Assembly: GCF_024273235.1 (NCBI RefSeq)
Contig: NZ_JANBVH010000045.1
Coordinates: 1 to 33,695, forward strand
Source: Sphingomonas faeni
Lineage (GTDB): Bacteria; Pseudomonadota; Alphaproteobacteria; Sphingomonadales; Sphingomonadaceae
Length of the DNA: 33,695 nucleotides
Direction of reading: 5' to 3'
Shown: piece after piece, positions 7,954 to 16,006 of the stretch
Layout: every line of letters starts with the position of its first letter
Position numbering within the stretch: position 1 is the stretch's first letter
Translations under genes and position numbers: made by a program
The notes under the pieces: model-generated
Told to the model about the DNA's origin: nothing
The model's input: only the letters and a program-made list of their open reading frames with translations
Database searches by the model: none

Positions 7954-7989
7954 TGACGCGTTGAGAAGAGCTACGAAAGGTAAAGATCC

Positions 7990-9129
7990 GTGAAAGCTGT
8001 CGTGTACAACGGGCCCAAAGATGTTTCTGTCAATACCATCGATGATCCCAAGATCGAAAAGCAGACCGATGTTCTCATCCGGCTGACCACGACCAATATC
8101 TGCGGGTCGGACCTTCACATGTATGAGGGCCGTACCAGCTTTGAGAAGGGCAGGGTCTTCGGTCACGAAAACCTTGGCGAGGTCATCGAAGTCGGCGCTG
8201 CCGTAGATCGTATCAAGAAGGGCGATCGCGTGTGCATGCCGTTCAACGTCGGTTGCGGTTTCTGCGAAAATTGCGAACGCGGTTTGACGGGGTTTTGCCT
8301 CACGACCAACCCTGGAACCGCCGGCGCAGCGTATGGCTTTGCCGAGATGGGTCCGTGGCAAGGTGGTCAGGCCGAGTTGATGCGCGTTCCTTATGCGGAC
8401 TTCAATTGTCTGAAGCTGCCTGAGGACGCTGAGGAAAAGGAGGATGACTATGTCATGCTCTCCGACATCTTCCCGACGGGTTGGCATGGCGTCGAACTGT
8501 CAGGTTTCCTGCCTGGCGAAAGCATCGCGATCTACGGCGCTGGTCCGGTCGGTTTGATGGCCGCGCATTCAGCCGAAATTCGCGGTGCCTCTCAGATCTT
8601 CGTGGTCGATTCTCACGATGACCGCCTGAAACTGGCCGAGGCGATGGGCGCTATTCCGATCGACATGCGCAAGGGCGATCCCGCCCAGCAGATCCTTGAC
8701 GCGACCGGCGGCCTCGGGACCGACCGGGGGGTCGAGGCGGTCGGGTATCAGTGTTGCGATCGCCACGGCAAGGAGCGCAGCAATTACACGATGAACTGCC
8801 TCGTCAAAAGCACGAAGGCCACCGGCGGAATCGGCGTAGTCGGCGTGTTCATTCCGGAAGACCCGAGCGCGCCCGACGATCTCCAGAAGGAAGGCAAGAT
8901 GGCGTTCGACTTCGGCAACTTCTGGTTCAAGGGCCAGAAGATCGGCACCGGCCAGTGTAATGTAAAGCACTACAACCGGCGACTGATGAAGCTTATCGAG
9001 CAAGACCGGGCCAATCCTGGCCAAATCATCTCGCACCGACTGCCGCTCGATCAGGCACCAGACGCCTACAAGCATTTCGACGCGCGCGATGCTGGTTGGA
9101 CGAAGGTCGTGCTCAAGCCGGGCACCTGA
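7990..9129 (+). CDS. Zinc-dependent alcohol dehydrogenase, glutathione-independent formaldehyde dehydrogenase type
   Basis: The product is 379 residues with a GTG start. Catalytic-zinc ligands lie in NICGSDLHMYEG and GHENLGEV, the four-cysteine structural lobe is GCGFCENCERGLTGFC, and the NAD-binding motif is YGAGPVGLMAA. The overall layout, including the long YTMNCLVKSTKATGGIG segment and the FWFKGQKIGTGQCNVKHYNR block, follows the glutathione-independent formaldehyde dehydrogenase (FdhA-like) group. Such enzymes oxidise or dismutate formaldehyde and other aldehydes without glutathione. A PfpI-type gene follows 32 bp later. The glutathione-dependent enzyme is also in the window at 13018, so two independent formaldehyde routes may coexist. 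True substrate untested. Confidence 0.85.
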   Translation: MKAVVYNGPKDVSVNTIDDPKIEKQTDVLIRLTTTNICGSDLHMYEGRTSFEKGRVFGHENLGEVIEVGAAVDRIKKGDRVCMPFNVGCGFCENCERGLTGFCLTTNPGTAGAAYGFAEMGPWQGGQAELMRVPYADFNCLKLPEDAEEKEDDYVMLSDIFPTGWHGVELSGFLPGESIAIYGAGPVGLMAAHSAEIRGASQIFVVDSHDDRLKLAEAMGAIPIDMRKGDPAQQILDATGGLGTDRGVEAVGYQCCDRHGKERSNYTMNCLVKSTKATGGIGVVGVFIPEDPSAPDDLQKEGKMAFDFGNFWFKGQKIGTGQCNVKHYNRRLMKLIEQDRANPGQIISHRLPLDQAPDAYKHFDARDAGWTKVVLKPGT

Positions 9130-9161
9130 CCTTAAGTCTTCGACGGAACAGGAAATAAACT

Positions 9162-9707
9162 ATGACTTTGGAAGGCAAATCCGTTGCCATTCTGATCGCA
9201 CCCCGCGGGACGGAAGAACCGGAATTCTCGAAGCCGAAGCAAGCTGTCGAGGACGCTGGTGGCAAAGTGACGGTGATCAGTTTCGAACCGGGCAAGGCTC
9301 GCACAGTCAATAGCGATCTTGACGAGGGCGGCAGCTATACGATCGACAAGACGTTTTCCGAGGTGAAAGCCGACGATTTCGACGGCCTTGTTGTGCCCGG
9401 AGGGACTGTCGGCGCCGACAAGCTTCGCGGCAGCGGCGAGGCAATTGGTTTCATCCGGGCTTTCTTCGACCAGAAGAAACCTGTTGCGGCGATATGCCAT
9501 GCACCCTGGACATTGATCGAGGCGGGCGTGCTTGAGGGTCGCACCTTGACGTCCTACCCGACGCTGAAGGTCGATATCGAGAACGCCGGCGGTACATGGG
9601 CCAATGAGGAAGTCGTGGTCGACAACGGCCTTGTTACCAGCCGCGATCCCGATGATCTGCCCGCCTTCTGTGCCAAGCTCGTCGAGGAAATCGCAGCAGG
9701 GAATTAA
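9162..9707 (+). CDS. PfpI/YhbO-type DJ-1 superfamily protein
   Basis: The product is 181 residues. The pattern SVAILIAPRGTEEPEF, then DFDGLVVPGGTVGADKLR and AAICHAPWTLIEAGV marks the PfpI/YhbO group; the nucleophile is Cys112 in AICHAPW and the glutamate partner is in RGTEEPEF. Relatives act as stress proteins linked to protein or nucleotide deglycation after carbonyl damage, though their exact reaction is disputed. It follows the formaldehyde dehydrogenase-like gene by 32 bp and is probably cotranscribed, which fits aldehyde defence. Confidence 0.88.
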   Translation: MTLEGKSVAILIAPRGTEEPEFSKPKQAVEDAGGKVTVISFEPGKARTVNSDLDEGGSYTIDKTFSEVKADDFDGLVVPGGTVGADKLRGSGEAIGFIRAFFDQKKPVAAICHAPWTLIEAGVLEGRTLTSYPTLKVDIENAGGTWANEEVVVDNGLVTSRDPDDLPAFCAKLVEEIAAGN

Positions 9708-9728
9708 GACGGGGCGTTTCGACGACCA

Positions 9729-9762
9729 TGTGAGGGCCCTCTCCCTGGAGAAGGCCCTCACA
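9729..9762. terminator. Long hairpin after PfpI gene
   Basis: TGTGAGGGCC (9729-9738) and TCTCC (9740-9744) pair with GGAGA (9747-9751) and GGCCCTCACA (9753-9762), giving a 10+5-bp stem with a single mismatch and a 2-nt loop. The position, 22 bp after a stop codon between convergent genes, suggests a terminator, although no T tract follows on either strand. Confidence 0.55.
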
Positions 9763-9768
9763 AAGTAA

Positions 9769-9805
9769 GCGTGGCGGATGGTCAGCGATTGGCCGTCCGC
9801 CACGC
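9769..9805. terminator. Second long hairpin between convergent genes
   Basis: GCGTGGCGGATGG (9769-9781) pairs with CCGTCCGCCACGC (9793-9805), 13 bp with one G-U, around an 11-nt loop. It begins only 6 bp after the previous hairpin. From here to 9962 no gene is seen before the convergent UvrA-like gene ends. Confidence 0.5.
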
Positions 9806-9962
9806 CGCGTATCACACGAACACGGCGCATCTGACGGGCACTCAAACCCTGAGCCGCGTCAACCGCGGTGACACATCGCCGGCTCCCTCTTCCAGATTCG
9901 ACCCATTCCAGCGTGTGGTTGAGATGCACCTTATGGAACGTGCGTTCGGCCAGATTTACGAC

Positions 9963-12623
9963 CTATAGTGCCGCCTTGAGATAGCGGGCGGTGAGACTGC
10001 CTTCCGCTTCCGCAACGACGCCAGGGACACCGCTGGCAACGATACGGCCCCCATCTTCACCGGCCCCCGGTCCCAGGTCGATGATCCAGTCCACCTGTGC
10101 GATGGCGCGCATGTCATGTTCGACGACTACGACGGTATTGCCGGCGTCTACGAGGCCCTGCAGGTGTTCCATCAACCGGTCGCCATCGGAGGGGTGAAGC
10201 CCCGATGTTGGCTCGTCGAGGATGTAGATCGTGTTACCGCGTTGAGCGCGTTGCAGTTCAGTCGCCAGCTTGATGCGCTGCGCCTCCCCGCCAGACAGCT
10301 CGGTCGCCGGCTGACCAAGCCTCAGATAGCCAAGACCGATCTCCCGCAACACGTCGAGGGAGCGCATCACCGATGCCTCGCCAGCGAAGAAATCGCACGC
10401 ATCGTCGACCGTCAGTTCGAGCACCTGGGCGATATTGCGCCCGTTCCATTCGACTTCGAGCGTTTGCGGGTTGTAGCGAGAGCCATGACAGGTCGAGCAC
10501 GGGGCAAAAACGCTCGGCAGGAACAGCAGCTCCACCATGACGTATCCCTCGCCCTCGCACACCGGGCAGCGGCCTTGCGCGACGTTGAACGAGAACCTTC
10601 CCGGGCTGTAGTGCCGCCGGCGGGCGAGCGGCGTATCAGCGAAGATCCGTCGCACATGGTCGAACATGCCGCTGTAGGTGGACAGGTTCGAGCGCGGCGT
10701 GCGGCCGATCGGTTTCTGATCGACCCGCACCAGCCTGCGAACATGCTCCATGCCTGCGACAAGGCGTCCTTCAGTGTCGTTCTGCGCAACGTCGAGCAGC
10801 GGATCGATATCCTCCTCCTCGGCCCCGGGGGAGCCGCCGAGGTGTTCCGTCACGAGCTCGGGCAGCGCCTGACTGACCAGACTGGATTTGCCCGATCCCG
10901 AAACGCCGGTGACAGCGGTGAAGCAGCCGATGGGAAACTCGACGTCGAGACCATGGAGATTGTTCCGCCTGATCCCTTCAAGGCGTAGCCATGCCTTGGG
11001 ATCGCGCGGTGTGCGCTCACTGCGGAGCGGCTCTGCGAACAGGTAGCGGCGGGTGATCGAAGTCTCGACGTCGGCAAGCCCCTCTATCGGCCCGCTGTAG
11101 AGGACTTCACCGCCCTTTTCCCCGGCTCCTGGCCCGACATCGACGAGCCATTCCGCGCGGCGGATCACGTCGAGATCATGTTCGACGACGAACAGGGAGT
11201 TGCCCGCCGCCTTGAGACGCTCGAGGATGGTGAGCAAGGCTTCGCCATCTGCCGGGTGCAACCCTGCCGAAGGCTCGTCAAGCACATAGACCACGCCGAA
11301 AAGCTGTGACGATAATTGCGTGGCAAGCCGCAAGCGCTGCAGCTCTCCGGAGGAGAGCGTCGGCGTGCTGCGGTCGAGCGAAATGTAGCCAAGGCCAAGA
11401 TCGATCAGCGGCTCTAGCCGCTCGATCAATTCGCAGGCAAGGCGTTGGGCGGCGATCCGCTTCTCGTCGGAGAGATTGGGCGTGCGGCGTACGTCGGGCG
11501 CGCTCTTGTGCGCAGAGCCGCCCGCCGCAACCCGTTGTTCGACCGCTGCATCGCGGGCCGCTTTTTCCAGAACATGGCTCTTTGAGGGGGCGGAGACCGC
11601 CCCATACGCGCCATGCGCGACGGGCATCAGCAAGTCCTTCAGCTTGAGCACCGTCAGGTCGCCGAACTCGGCAATGTCGAGGCCGGCGAATTTGACCGAC
11701 AGGGCTTCGCGCTTCAGGCGCTTGCCGTCGCAGGTCGGGCAATCGCAGCCGATGATATATCGCGAGACGCGCTTCTTCATCAGCGCGCTTTTAGTGTTGG
11801 CGAAGGTTTGCAGCACATAGCGGCGCGCGCCGGTGAAGGTGCCCTGGTAGCTCGGCTCCATGCGGCGCTTGAGCGCCGTCCGGGTCTGTTCGGGCGTCAG
11901 GCCCGCATAGACCGGCACCGTGGGCGCCTCTTCAGTGAAGAGGATCCAGTCGCGATCCTTTTTCGGCAGGTCGCGCCACGGCGTATCTACGTCATAGCCG
12001 AGCGAAACGAGGATATCGCGCAGGTTCTGCCCATGCCAGGCGGCCGGCCAGGCGGCGATCGCCCGGTCGCGAATGGTGAGGCTGTCGTCAGGAACCATCG
12101 TCTCTTCGGTCGCGTCATATACGCGGCCGATGCCGTGACAGGTCGCGCAGGCCCCCGCGACCGTGTTGGGGGAGAAATCCTCCGCATAGAGCATGGGCTG
12201 ATGGGGCGGATATTCGCCGACGCGCGAATAGAGCATCCGCACCAGGCTGGAGAGCGTCGTCACGGTGCCGACCGAGGATCGCGCGTTAGCCGAGCCGCGC
12301 TGTTGCTGCAACGCGACCGCAGGCGGCAATCCGTCGATCGCGTCGACCTCCGGCACGCCGGCCTGGTCGATCAGGCGACGGGCATAAGGCGCAACCGATT
12401 CCAGATAACGCCGCTGGGCTTCGGCATAAAGGGTGCCGAACGCGAGCGATGACTTGCCCGAGCCCGATATGCCGGTGAACACCACGAAGGCGTCGCGAGG
12501 TACATCGACGTCGATATTTTTGAGATTGTTCTGGCGCGCGCCGCGAACCTGCACGCAAGCGGGCGGCCCCGTATGCCCATGATCGGTGGCCGGCGTCGTC
12601 GCGTGAATATCCTTGCTCTTCAA
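9963..12623 (-). CDS. UvrA paralogue without UvrB-binding domain (class II UvrA)
   Basis: The product is 886 residues with a TTG start at 12623, preceded by AGGAAG with good spacing. It has two ABC ATPase halves: Walker A TGISGSGKSS at residues 50-59 with signature LSSGELQRLRLA, and Walker A TGVSGSGKSS with signature LSGGEAQRIKLA and Walker B YILDEPTSGLHP. Zinc-binding cysteine pairs occur as CATCHGIG, CDCPTCDG and CPVCEGEG...CSTCHG. The segment of about 100 residues that binds UvrB in true UvrA is missing: the sequence runs from SRVGEYPPHQP almost straight to the first zinc module. Class II UvrA proteins are associated with damage tolerance and drug resistance; they probably do not load UvrB normally. 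Monocistronic, in a carbonyl-stress neighbourhood. Confidence 0.9.
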   Translation of the reverse strand: MKSKDIHATTPATDHGHTGPPACVQVRGARQNNLKNIDVDVPRDAFVVFTGISGSGKSSLAFGTLYAEAQRRYLESVAPYARRLIDQAGVPEVDAIDGLPPAVALQQQRGSANARSSVGTVTTLSSLVRMLYSRVGEYPPHQPMLYAEDFSPNTVAGACATCHGIGRVYDATEETMVPDDSLTIRDRAIAAWPAAWHGQNLRDILVSLGYDVDTPWRDLPKKDRDWILFTEEAPTVPVYAGLTPEQTRTALKRRMEPSYQGTFTGARRYVLQTFANTKSALMKKRVSRYIIGCDCPTCDGKRLKREALSVKFAGLDIAEFGDLTVLKLKDLLMPVAHGAYGAVSAPSKSHVLEKAARDAAVEQRVAAGGSAHKSAPDVRRTPNLSDEKRIAAQRLACELIERLEPLIDLGLGYISLDRSTPTLSSGELQRLRLATQLSSQLFGVVYVLDEPSAGLHPADGEALLTILERLKAAGNSLFVVEHDLDVIRRAEWLVDVGPGAGEKGGEVLYSGPIEGLADVETSITRRYLFAEPLRSERTPRDPKAWLRLEGIRRNNLHGLDVEFPIGCFTAVTGVSGSGKSSLVSQALPELVTEHLGGSPGAEEEDIDPLLDVAQNDTEGRLVAGMEHVRRLVRVDQKPIGRTPRSNLSTYSGMFDHVRRIFADTPLARRRHYSPGRFSFNVAQGRCPVCEGEGYVMVELLFLPSVFAPCSTCHGSRYNPQTLEVEWNGRNIAQVLELTVDDACDFFAGEASVMRSLDVLREIGLGYLRLGQPATELSGGEAQRIKLATELQRAQRGNTIYILDEPTSGLHPSDGDRLMEHLQGLVDAGNTVVVVEHDMRAIAQVDWIIDLGPGAGEDGGRIVASGVPGVVAEAEGSLTARYLKAAL

Positions 12624-13017
12624 TTCAGTCTTCCTGCACTATCCGCCCGTGCGGTCCGTGGTTCATCACAGTCGGGTAACAGATGAATGCTTTTCCGACT
12701 CAATACATCCAAAGGTCAGGCTGGCCCGATATTCGGCACCTTTGAAATATTTTTCTAGCATTGGACAAAGGTTACGACAAAACCATTTTTCCCGTTGGGT
12801 CGCGCGACGAGGCCACACACACTCCGCTGGTAAGCGCCTGGGCTAGGCGGCCCTGGTCCGTGCCGCTATCGGCATGTAACGACCGTACTTCGGCGCTTGT
12901 TACCGCATCGCGACGCGTTGCCCATTTGCCAGAGCGCGCTTCATCATGGCCGGGGTCGGGCCATGATGACGGCCGAGTTGTCGATCCGAGCGCCTCGCGC
13001 CGCTTCGGATCGGCGGG
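12624..13017. other. 394-bp intergenic region
   Basis: This gap separates the UvrA-like start from the frmA stop, both on the minus strand. It must hold the UvrA promoter and possibly an frmA terminator. No clear -35/-10 pair, EcfG match, strong hairpin or credible small gene was found. The part around 12720-12800 is the most AT-rich. The hydrolase gene frmB, often beside frmA, is not here. Confidence 0.5.
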
Positions 13018-14127
13018 TCAGTAGTGAATGACCGTGCGGATCGACTTGCCTTCGTGCATCAGTGCGAAGGCCTCGTTGATCTCCTCCAAACCCATCGTGT
13101 GGGTTACGAATGGGGCCAGATCGATATCGCCTCTCATCGCGTCCTCGACCATGCCGGGGAGCTGTGTCCGTCCCTTGACGCCACCGAAAGCGGACCCCTT
13201 CCATACGCGGCCCGTGACGAGCTGGAATGGGCGGGTGGAGATTTCCTCGCCCGCGCCCGCAACGCCAATCACGATCGACTGACCCCAGCCACGGTGCGCT
13301 GATTCAAGCGCGGCGCGCATGACATGGACGTTGCCGATGCACTCGAAGGTATGATCGATGCCCCATCCCGTCATCTCGATCAGCACTTGCTGGATGGGCT
13401 TGTCATGGTCCTTGGGGTTGATGCACTCGGTCGCACCGAACTGGCGTGCCAGCGCGAACTTGGACGGATTGGTGTCGATGGCGATGATGCGACCCGCCTT
13501 CGCCTGGCGCGCACCCTGGATCGCCGCGAGGCCGATACCGCCCAGGCCGAACACGGCGACCGAGTCTCCGGGCTGGACCTTGGCGGTATTGTGGACTGCG
13601 CCGATGCCGGTCGTGACGCCGCAGCCCAGCAGGCAGACCTGTTCGGGGTTCGCCTCGGGATTGATCTTGGCGAGCGAGACTTCGGCGACGACAGTATATT
13701 CACTGAAGGTCGAACAGCCCATGTAATGATAAAGGGGCTGGCCATTGTACGAGAAGCGGGTGGTGCCATCGGGCATTAAGCCCTTGCCCTGCGTTTCGCG
13801 GACAGCGACGCACAGGTTGGTCTTGCCCGACACGCAGAAATCGCACTTGCCGCACTCGGCGGTGTAGAGCGGGATCACGTGATCGCCCGGCCCGACGCTG
13901 GTGACGCCCTCACCGACCTCGACAACGATGCCCGCCCCCTCGTGGCCCAGAACCACCGGGAAAACACCCTCCGGATCACTGCCCGCCAGCGTGTACGCAT
14001 CGGTGTGGCACACGCCGGTGTGGGTTACCCGGATGAGCACTTCGCCCTTCCGGGGTGGGGCGACATCAATCTCGACGATTTGGAGTGGCTTGCCCGCCTC
14101 GAAGGCTACAGCGGCGCGAGATTTCAT
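13018..14127 (-). CDS. frmA: S-(hydroxymethyl)glutathione dehydrogenase / class III alcohol dehydrogenase
   Basis: The product is 369 residues, the usual class III length. Catalytic-zinc ligands are in TGVCHTDAYTLAG and LGHEGAGIV, the structural-zinc lobe is AECGKCDFCVSGKTNLC, and the NAD motif is FGLGGIGLAAIQGAR followed by IAIDTNPSKFALA. This enzyme oxidises the spontaneous formaldehyde-glutathione adduct to S-formylglutathione with NAD in the cytoplasm, and also reduces S-nitrosoglutathione. The FrmR-type repressor gene lies upstream on the same strand, and a perfect 17+17-bp palindrome stands 76 bp before the start codon, so repression relieved by formaldehyde is likely. The S-formylglutathione hydrolase gene is not in the window. 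Confidence 0.95.
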   Translation of the reverse strand: MKSRAAVAFEAGKPLQIVEIDVAPPRKGEVLIRVTHTGVCHTDAYTLAGSDPEGVFPVVLGHEGAGIVVEVGEGVTSVGPGDHVIPLYTAECGKCDFCVSGKTNLCVAVRETQGKGLMPDGTTRFSYNGQPLYHYMGCSTFSEYTVVAEVSLAKINPEANPEQVCLLGCGVTTGIGAVHNTAKVQPGDSVAVFGLGGIGLAAIQGARQAKAGRIIAIDTNPSKFALARQFGATECINPKDHDKPIQQVLIEMTGWGIDHTFECIGNVHVMRAALESAHRGWGQSIVIGVAGAGEEISTRPFQLVTGRVWKGSAFGGVKGRTQLPGMVEDAMRGDIDLAPFVTHTMGLEEINEAFALMHEGKSIRTVIHY

Positions 14128-14203
14128 GTTGGGATACCCTAGTTGATTGAAACTGATTGCCGGCGCGAGGCCGTTGCGTCATCGCAAATTCGTCGTCGCT
14201 CTC

Positions 14204-14243
14204 ATACTGGCAGGGAGTATCTTTACATACTCCCTGCCAGTAT
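14204..14243. promoter_or_regulatory. Perfect 17+17-bp palindrome, probable double FrmR operator for frmA
   Basis: ATACTGGCAGGGAGTAT (14204-14220), CTTTAC, then its exact reverse complement ATACTCCCTGCCAGTAT (14227-14243). Each arm has the TACT-N7-AGTA shape with a G-rich centre known from operators of RcnR/FrmR-type CsoR-family repressors, so the whole would be two back-to-back sites. It lies between frmR and frmA, upstream of frmA. Confidence 0.7.
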
Positions 14244-14341
14244 ACAAGAGGTGTCCTGATGAGGATCTCAAACCAGAGAAGGCAGCAGGGGCTGGCTTCC
14301 AACTGCGGGAGAACACGGGCAAGAAAATGAGCCTGAAATCG

Positions 14342-14632
14342 CTACTTGAGATATGTACGCAGAATCTTCATTACGCCCTCCACCTTGTCATCGTGATCGC
14401 CGTTCTCGCTTTTGACGGCCGGAACTGCACCGGCACCGAATGTTTCCCTTAGGTGACTCTCCATCACTTCTGCCATCAGTCCATTTGTCGCGCCTCGCAT
14501 GGCGACAATCTGCTGCAGCAGGGGAGTGCAATCGGCCCCGGCTTCGATCGCGCGTTCCAAAGCGTCCGCCTGGCCCTTGATACGCCGCAAGCGTGTAATG
14601 GCTCGCTTCTTGTCCTCTGATGAATGTGGCAT
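14342..14632 (-). CDS. frmR: FrmR-type formaldehyde-responsive repressor (CsoR/RcnR family)
   Basis: The 96-residue product is the all-helical CsoR/RcnR fold: KKRAITRLRRIKGQADALER, then CTPLLQQIVAMRGATNGLMA and EVMESHLRETFG. Pro2, Cys35 and His60 are all present; Pro2 and Cys35 are the residues that formaldehyde crosslinks in studied FrmR proteins. It is upstream of frmA on the same strand, separated by about 210 bp that carries a large palindrome. A G-rich element (14659-14680) precedes the gene itself, so autoregulation is probable. RcnR-type nickel/cobalt sensing is less likely given frmA next door. Confidence 0.92.
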   Translation of the reverse strand: MPHSSEDKKRAITRLRRIKGQADALERAIEAGADCTPLLQQIVAMRGATNGLMAEVMESHLRETFGAGAVPAVKSENGDHDDKVEGVMKILRTYLK

Positions 14633-14658
14633 CGCGCTTTCCCGAGAAATCGCTTCAG

Positions 14659-14680
14659 CATACTATACAGGGGGGGAGTT
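14659..14680. promoter_or_regulatory. G-tract element upstream of frmR, possible operator
   Basis: ATACTATAC followed by seven G and AGTT stands 27 bp before the frmR start. TACT...G-run...AGT resembles the G-tract operators of RcnR/FrmR proteins and shares the ATACT half with the palindrome at 14204. Symmetry is imperfect (AGTT in place of AGTAT). Confidence 0.5.
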
Positions 14681-14885
14681 TCAATCCTGTCCAGAGACTG
14701 GCGCTTCTGTAATCAGGCGAGGTTCCCCGGCCATTTTCAAAATGCGCCCCCTCTGATCGGGCAGGCATAGCCGCCATGTTACCCTGAGACAGGTCTGGCA
14801 CGCGGACGAGGAGCGGTCATGCTTTCAAGACTGCGCCACAAGCAACGACGGCATGGGCGCTGAGGGTCCGATCCTGTGTCCGGGA

Positions 14886-14909
14886 GGGGGAGCCATCGCT
14901 CGCTCCCCC
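14886..14909. terminator. Hairpin downstream of MDR gene
   Basis: GGGGGAGC (14886-14893) pairs with GCTCCCCC (14902-14909), 11 bp past the stop codon of the minus-strand MDR gene. There is no T tract. The rest of 14681-14885 shows nothing further that can be called. Confidence 0.45.
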
Positions 14910-14920
14910 AGGTTTGCCGG

Positions 14921-15910
14921 TCAGACCGTAACGACGACCTTGCCGATCTGGTCATTCGATTCGAGGAAGCGGTGTGCGTCTTGGATGGCGTCGAGCGAGA
15001 AGGTGCGCGCGATCCGCGGCTTGAGCGCGCCCGATTCCAGTCCCGCCACAATGAACGCCTTGGCGCGATCGAGGGCGGCGTCGTCCGAGACGATCTCGCT
15101 GTAGAGATAACCCTTGAGCGTGAGGCTCTTGCCCAGCACGGAGAACAACGGGAACGGCGTCGGCTCGCCGCTGAGCGCGCCATATTCAAGCAGAATGCCG
15201 CCGCGCGCCATGCTCGCGGTCAGCGGCTCGAACGACGGGCCTCCGACCGGGTCGAGCACCACGCGCGCACCTGCACCATCGGTTATCTCCATCACCTTTG
15301 CTACCAGATCCTCTTCCCCGGTCGCGACGACATGATGTGCACCGGCATCAAGCAGGGCTTGGCGCTTGGTGCCGGTACGCGTCGTCGCGATCACCGTCGC
15401 GCCGACCATCCGCGCAATCTGGAAGGCAGCAAGACCGACGCTGCTGGAAGCAGCGGTGACGATGACGAAATCGCCCTCGCCGAGCTTCGCCTGCTCCACC
15501 AGCGCACCCCAAGCGGTGACATACTGCATCCACACGGCCGCCGCTTCCTCGAACGAAAGCGCCGCCGGATGCTTGACGACGAGGCGGGCAGGCACGTTGG
15601 CGACCTCGCCATAGGTGCCCCAGCGCGCGATATCGAGCGGGGGGATGAGGCTGACGGCTTCGCCTTCCGCAAACCCGGTCACGTCCGCGCCGACCGTGCC
15701 GACAATACCGGCAGCCTCGTAGCCGAGGCGGCTCGGGAACTCGGCTTCCTGAAGGTAGGCATGGTTGCGGAACATCACTTCGGCGCGGTTTATGCCTATC
15801 GCCTTGACAGCGATCTGCACCTCGTCGGCCGCGGGCGCGGGCACTGCCACATCTTCAATCTTGAGGACGCTGGCGTCGCCATATTCGTGGATCCGAACGA
15901 TGCGGCTCAT
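14921..15910 (-). CDS. Zinc-lacking MDR oxidoreductase, NADPH:quinone reductase-like
   Basis: The product is 329 residues. The N-terminal GroES-like half (MSRIVRIHEYGDASVLKIED) and the VTAASSSVGLAAFQIARMVG nucleotide-binding segment with ATTRTGTKRQALLDAGAHHV place it in the quinone oxidoreductase/zinc-lacking MDR group, which uses NADPH. No catalytic or structural zinc ligands are present. It is divergent from a TetR gene 96 bp away, with the palindrome GAACGATCGTTC in between, a standard layout for an electrophile-induced reductase. Substrate unknown. Confidence 0.88.
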   Translation of the reverse strand: MSRIVRIHEYGDASVLKIEDVAVPAPAADEVQIAVKAIGINRAEVMFRNHAYLQEAEFPSRLGYEAAGIVGTVGADVTGFAEGEAVSLIPPLDIARWGTYGEVANVPARLVVKHPAALSFEEAAAVWMQYVTAWGALVEQAKLGEGDFVIVTAASSSVGLAAFQIARMVGATVIATTRTGTKRQALLDAGAHHVVATGEEDLVAKVMEITDGAGARVVLDPVGGPSFEPLTASMARGGILLEYGALSGEPTPFPLFSVLGKSLTLKGYLYSEIVSDDAALDRAKAFIVAGLESGALKPRIARTFSLDAIQDAHRFLESNDQIGKVVVTV

Positions 15911-15929
15911 GGACCATTCCTTGATTATT

Positions 15930-15941
15930 GAACGATCGTTC
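15930..15941. promoter_or_regulatory. Probable TetR operator
   Basis: GAACGATCGTTC is a perfect 12-bp palindrome in the 96-bp divergent region between the MDR start (15910) and the TetR start (16007). Sites of the form GAACG-N-CGTTC are common for this TetR group. A looser copy, ATCGATCATTCC, lies at 15979-15990, so two operators may serve the two promoters. Confidence 0.6.
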
Positions 15942-16006
15942 TGTATCGATGTCAGCGACGAGGTTCAAGCTATTATTTATCGATCATTCCATATCGGGCA
16001 TCAGAC

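Larger units (their letters stand above)
7532..7989. other. 458-bp intergenic region upstream of formaldehyde dehydrogenase gene
   Basis: No protein-coding frame here is convincing, although a 69-codon frame exists at 7654. Two small dyads occur (CCATCC-GGAAT-GGATGG, and ATCC/GGAT flanking gcgatagt) around 7588-7665. Towards the right end lie an EcfG-like promoter match (7848-7872) and a 16-codon frame with a ribosome-binding site (7903-7953), both pointing into the dehydrogenase gene at 7990. Confidence 0.6.
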
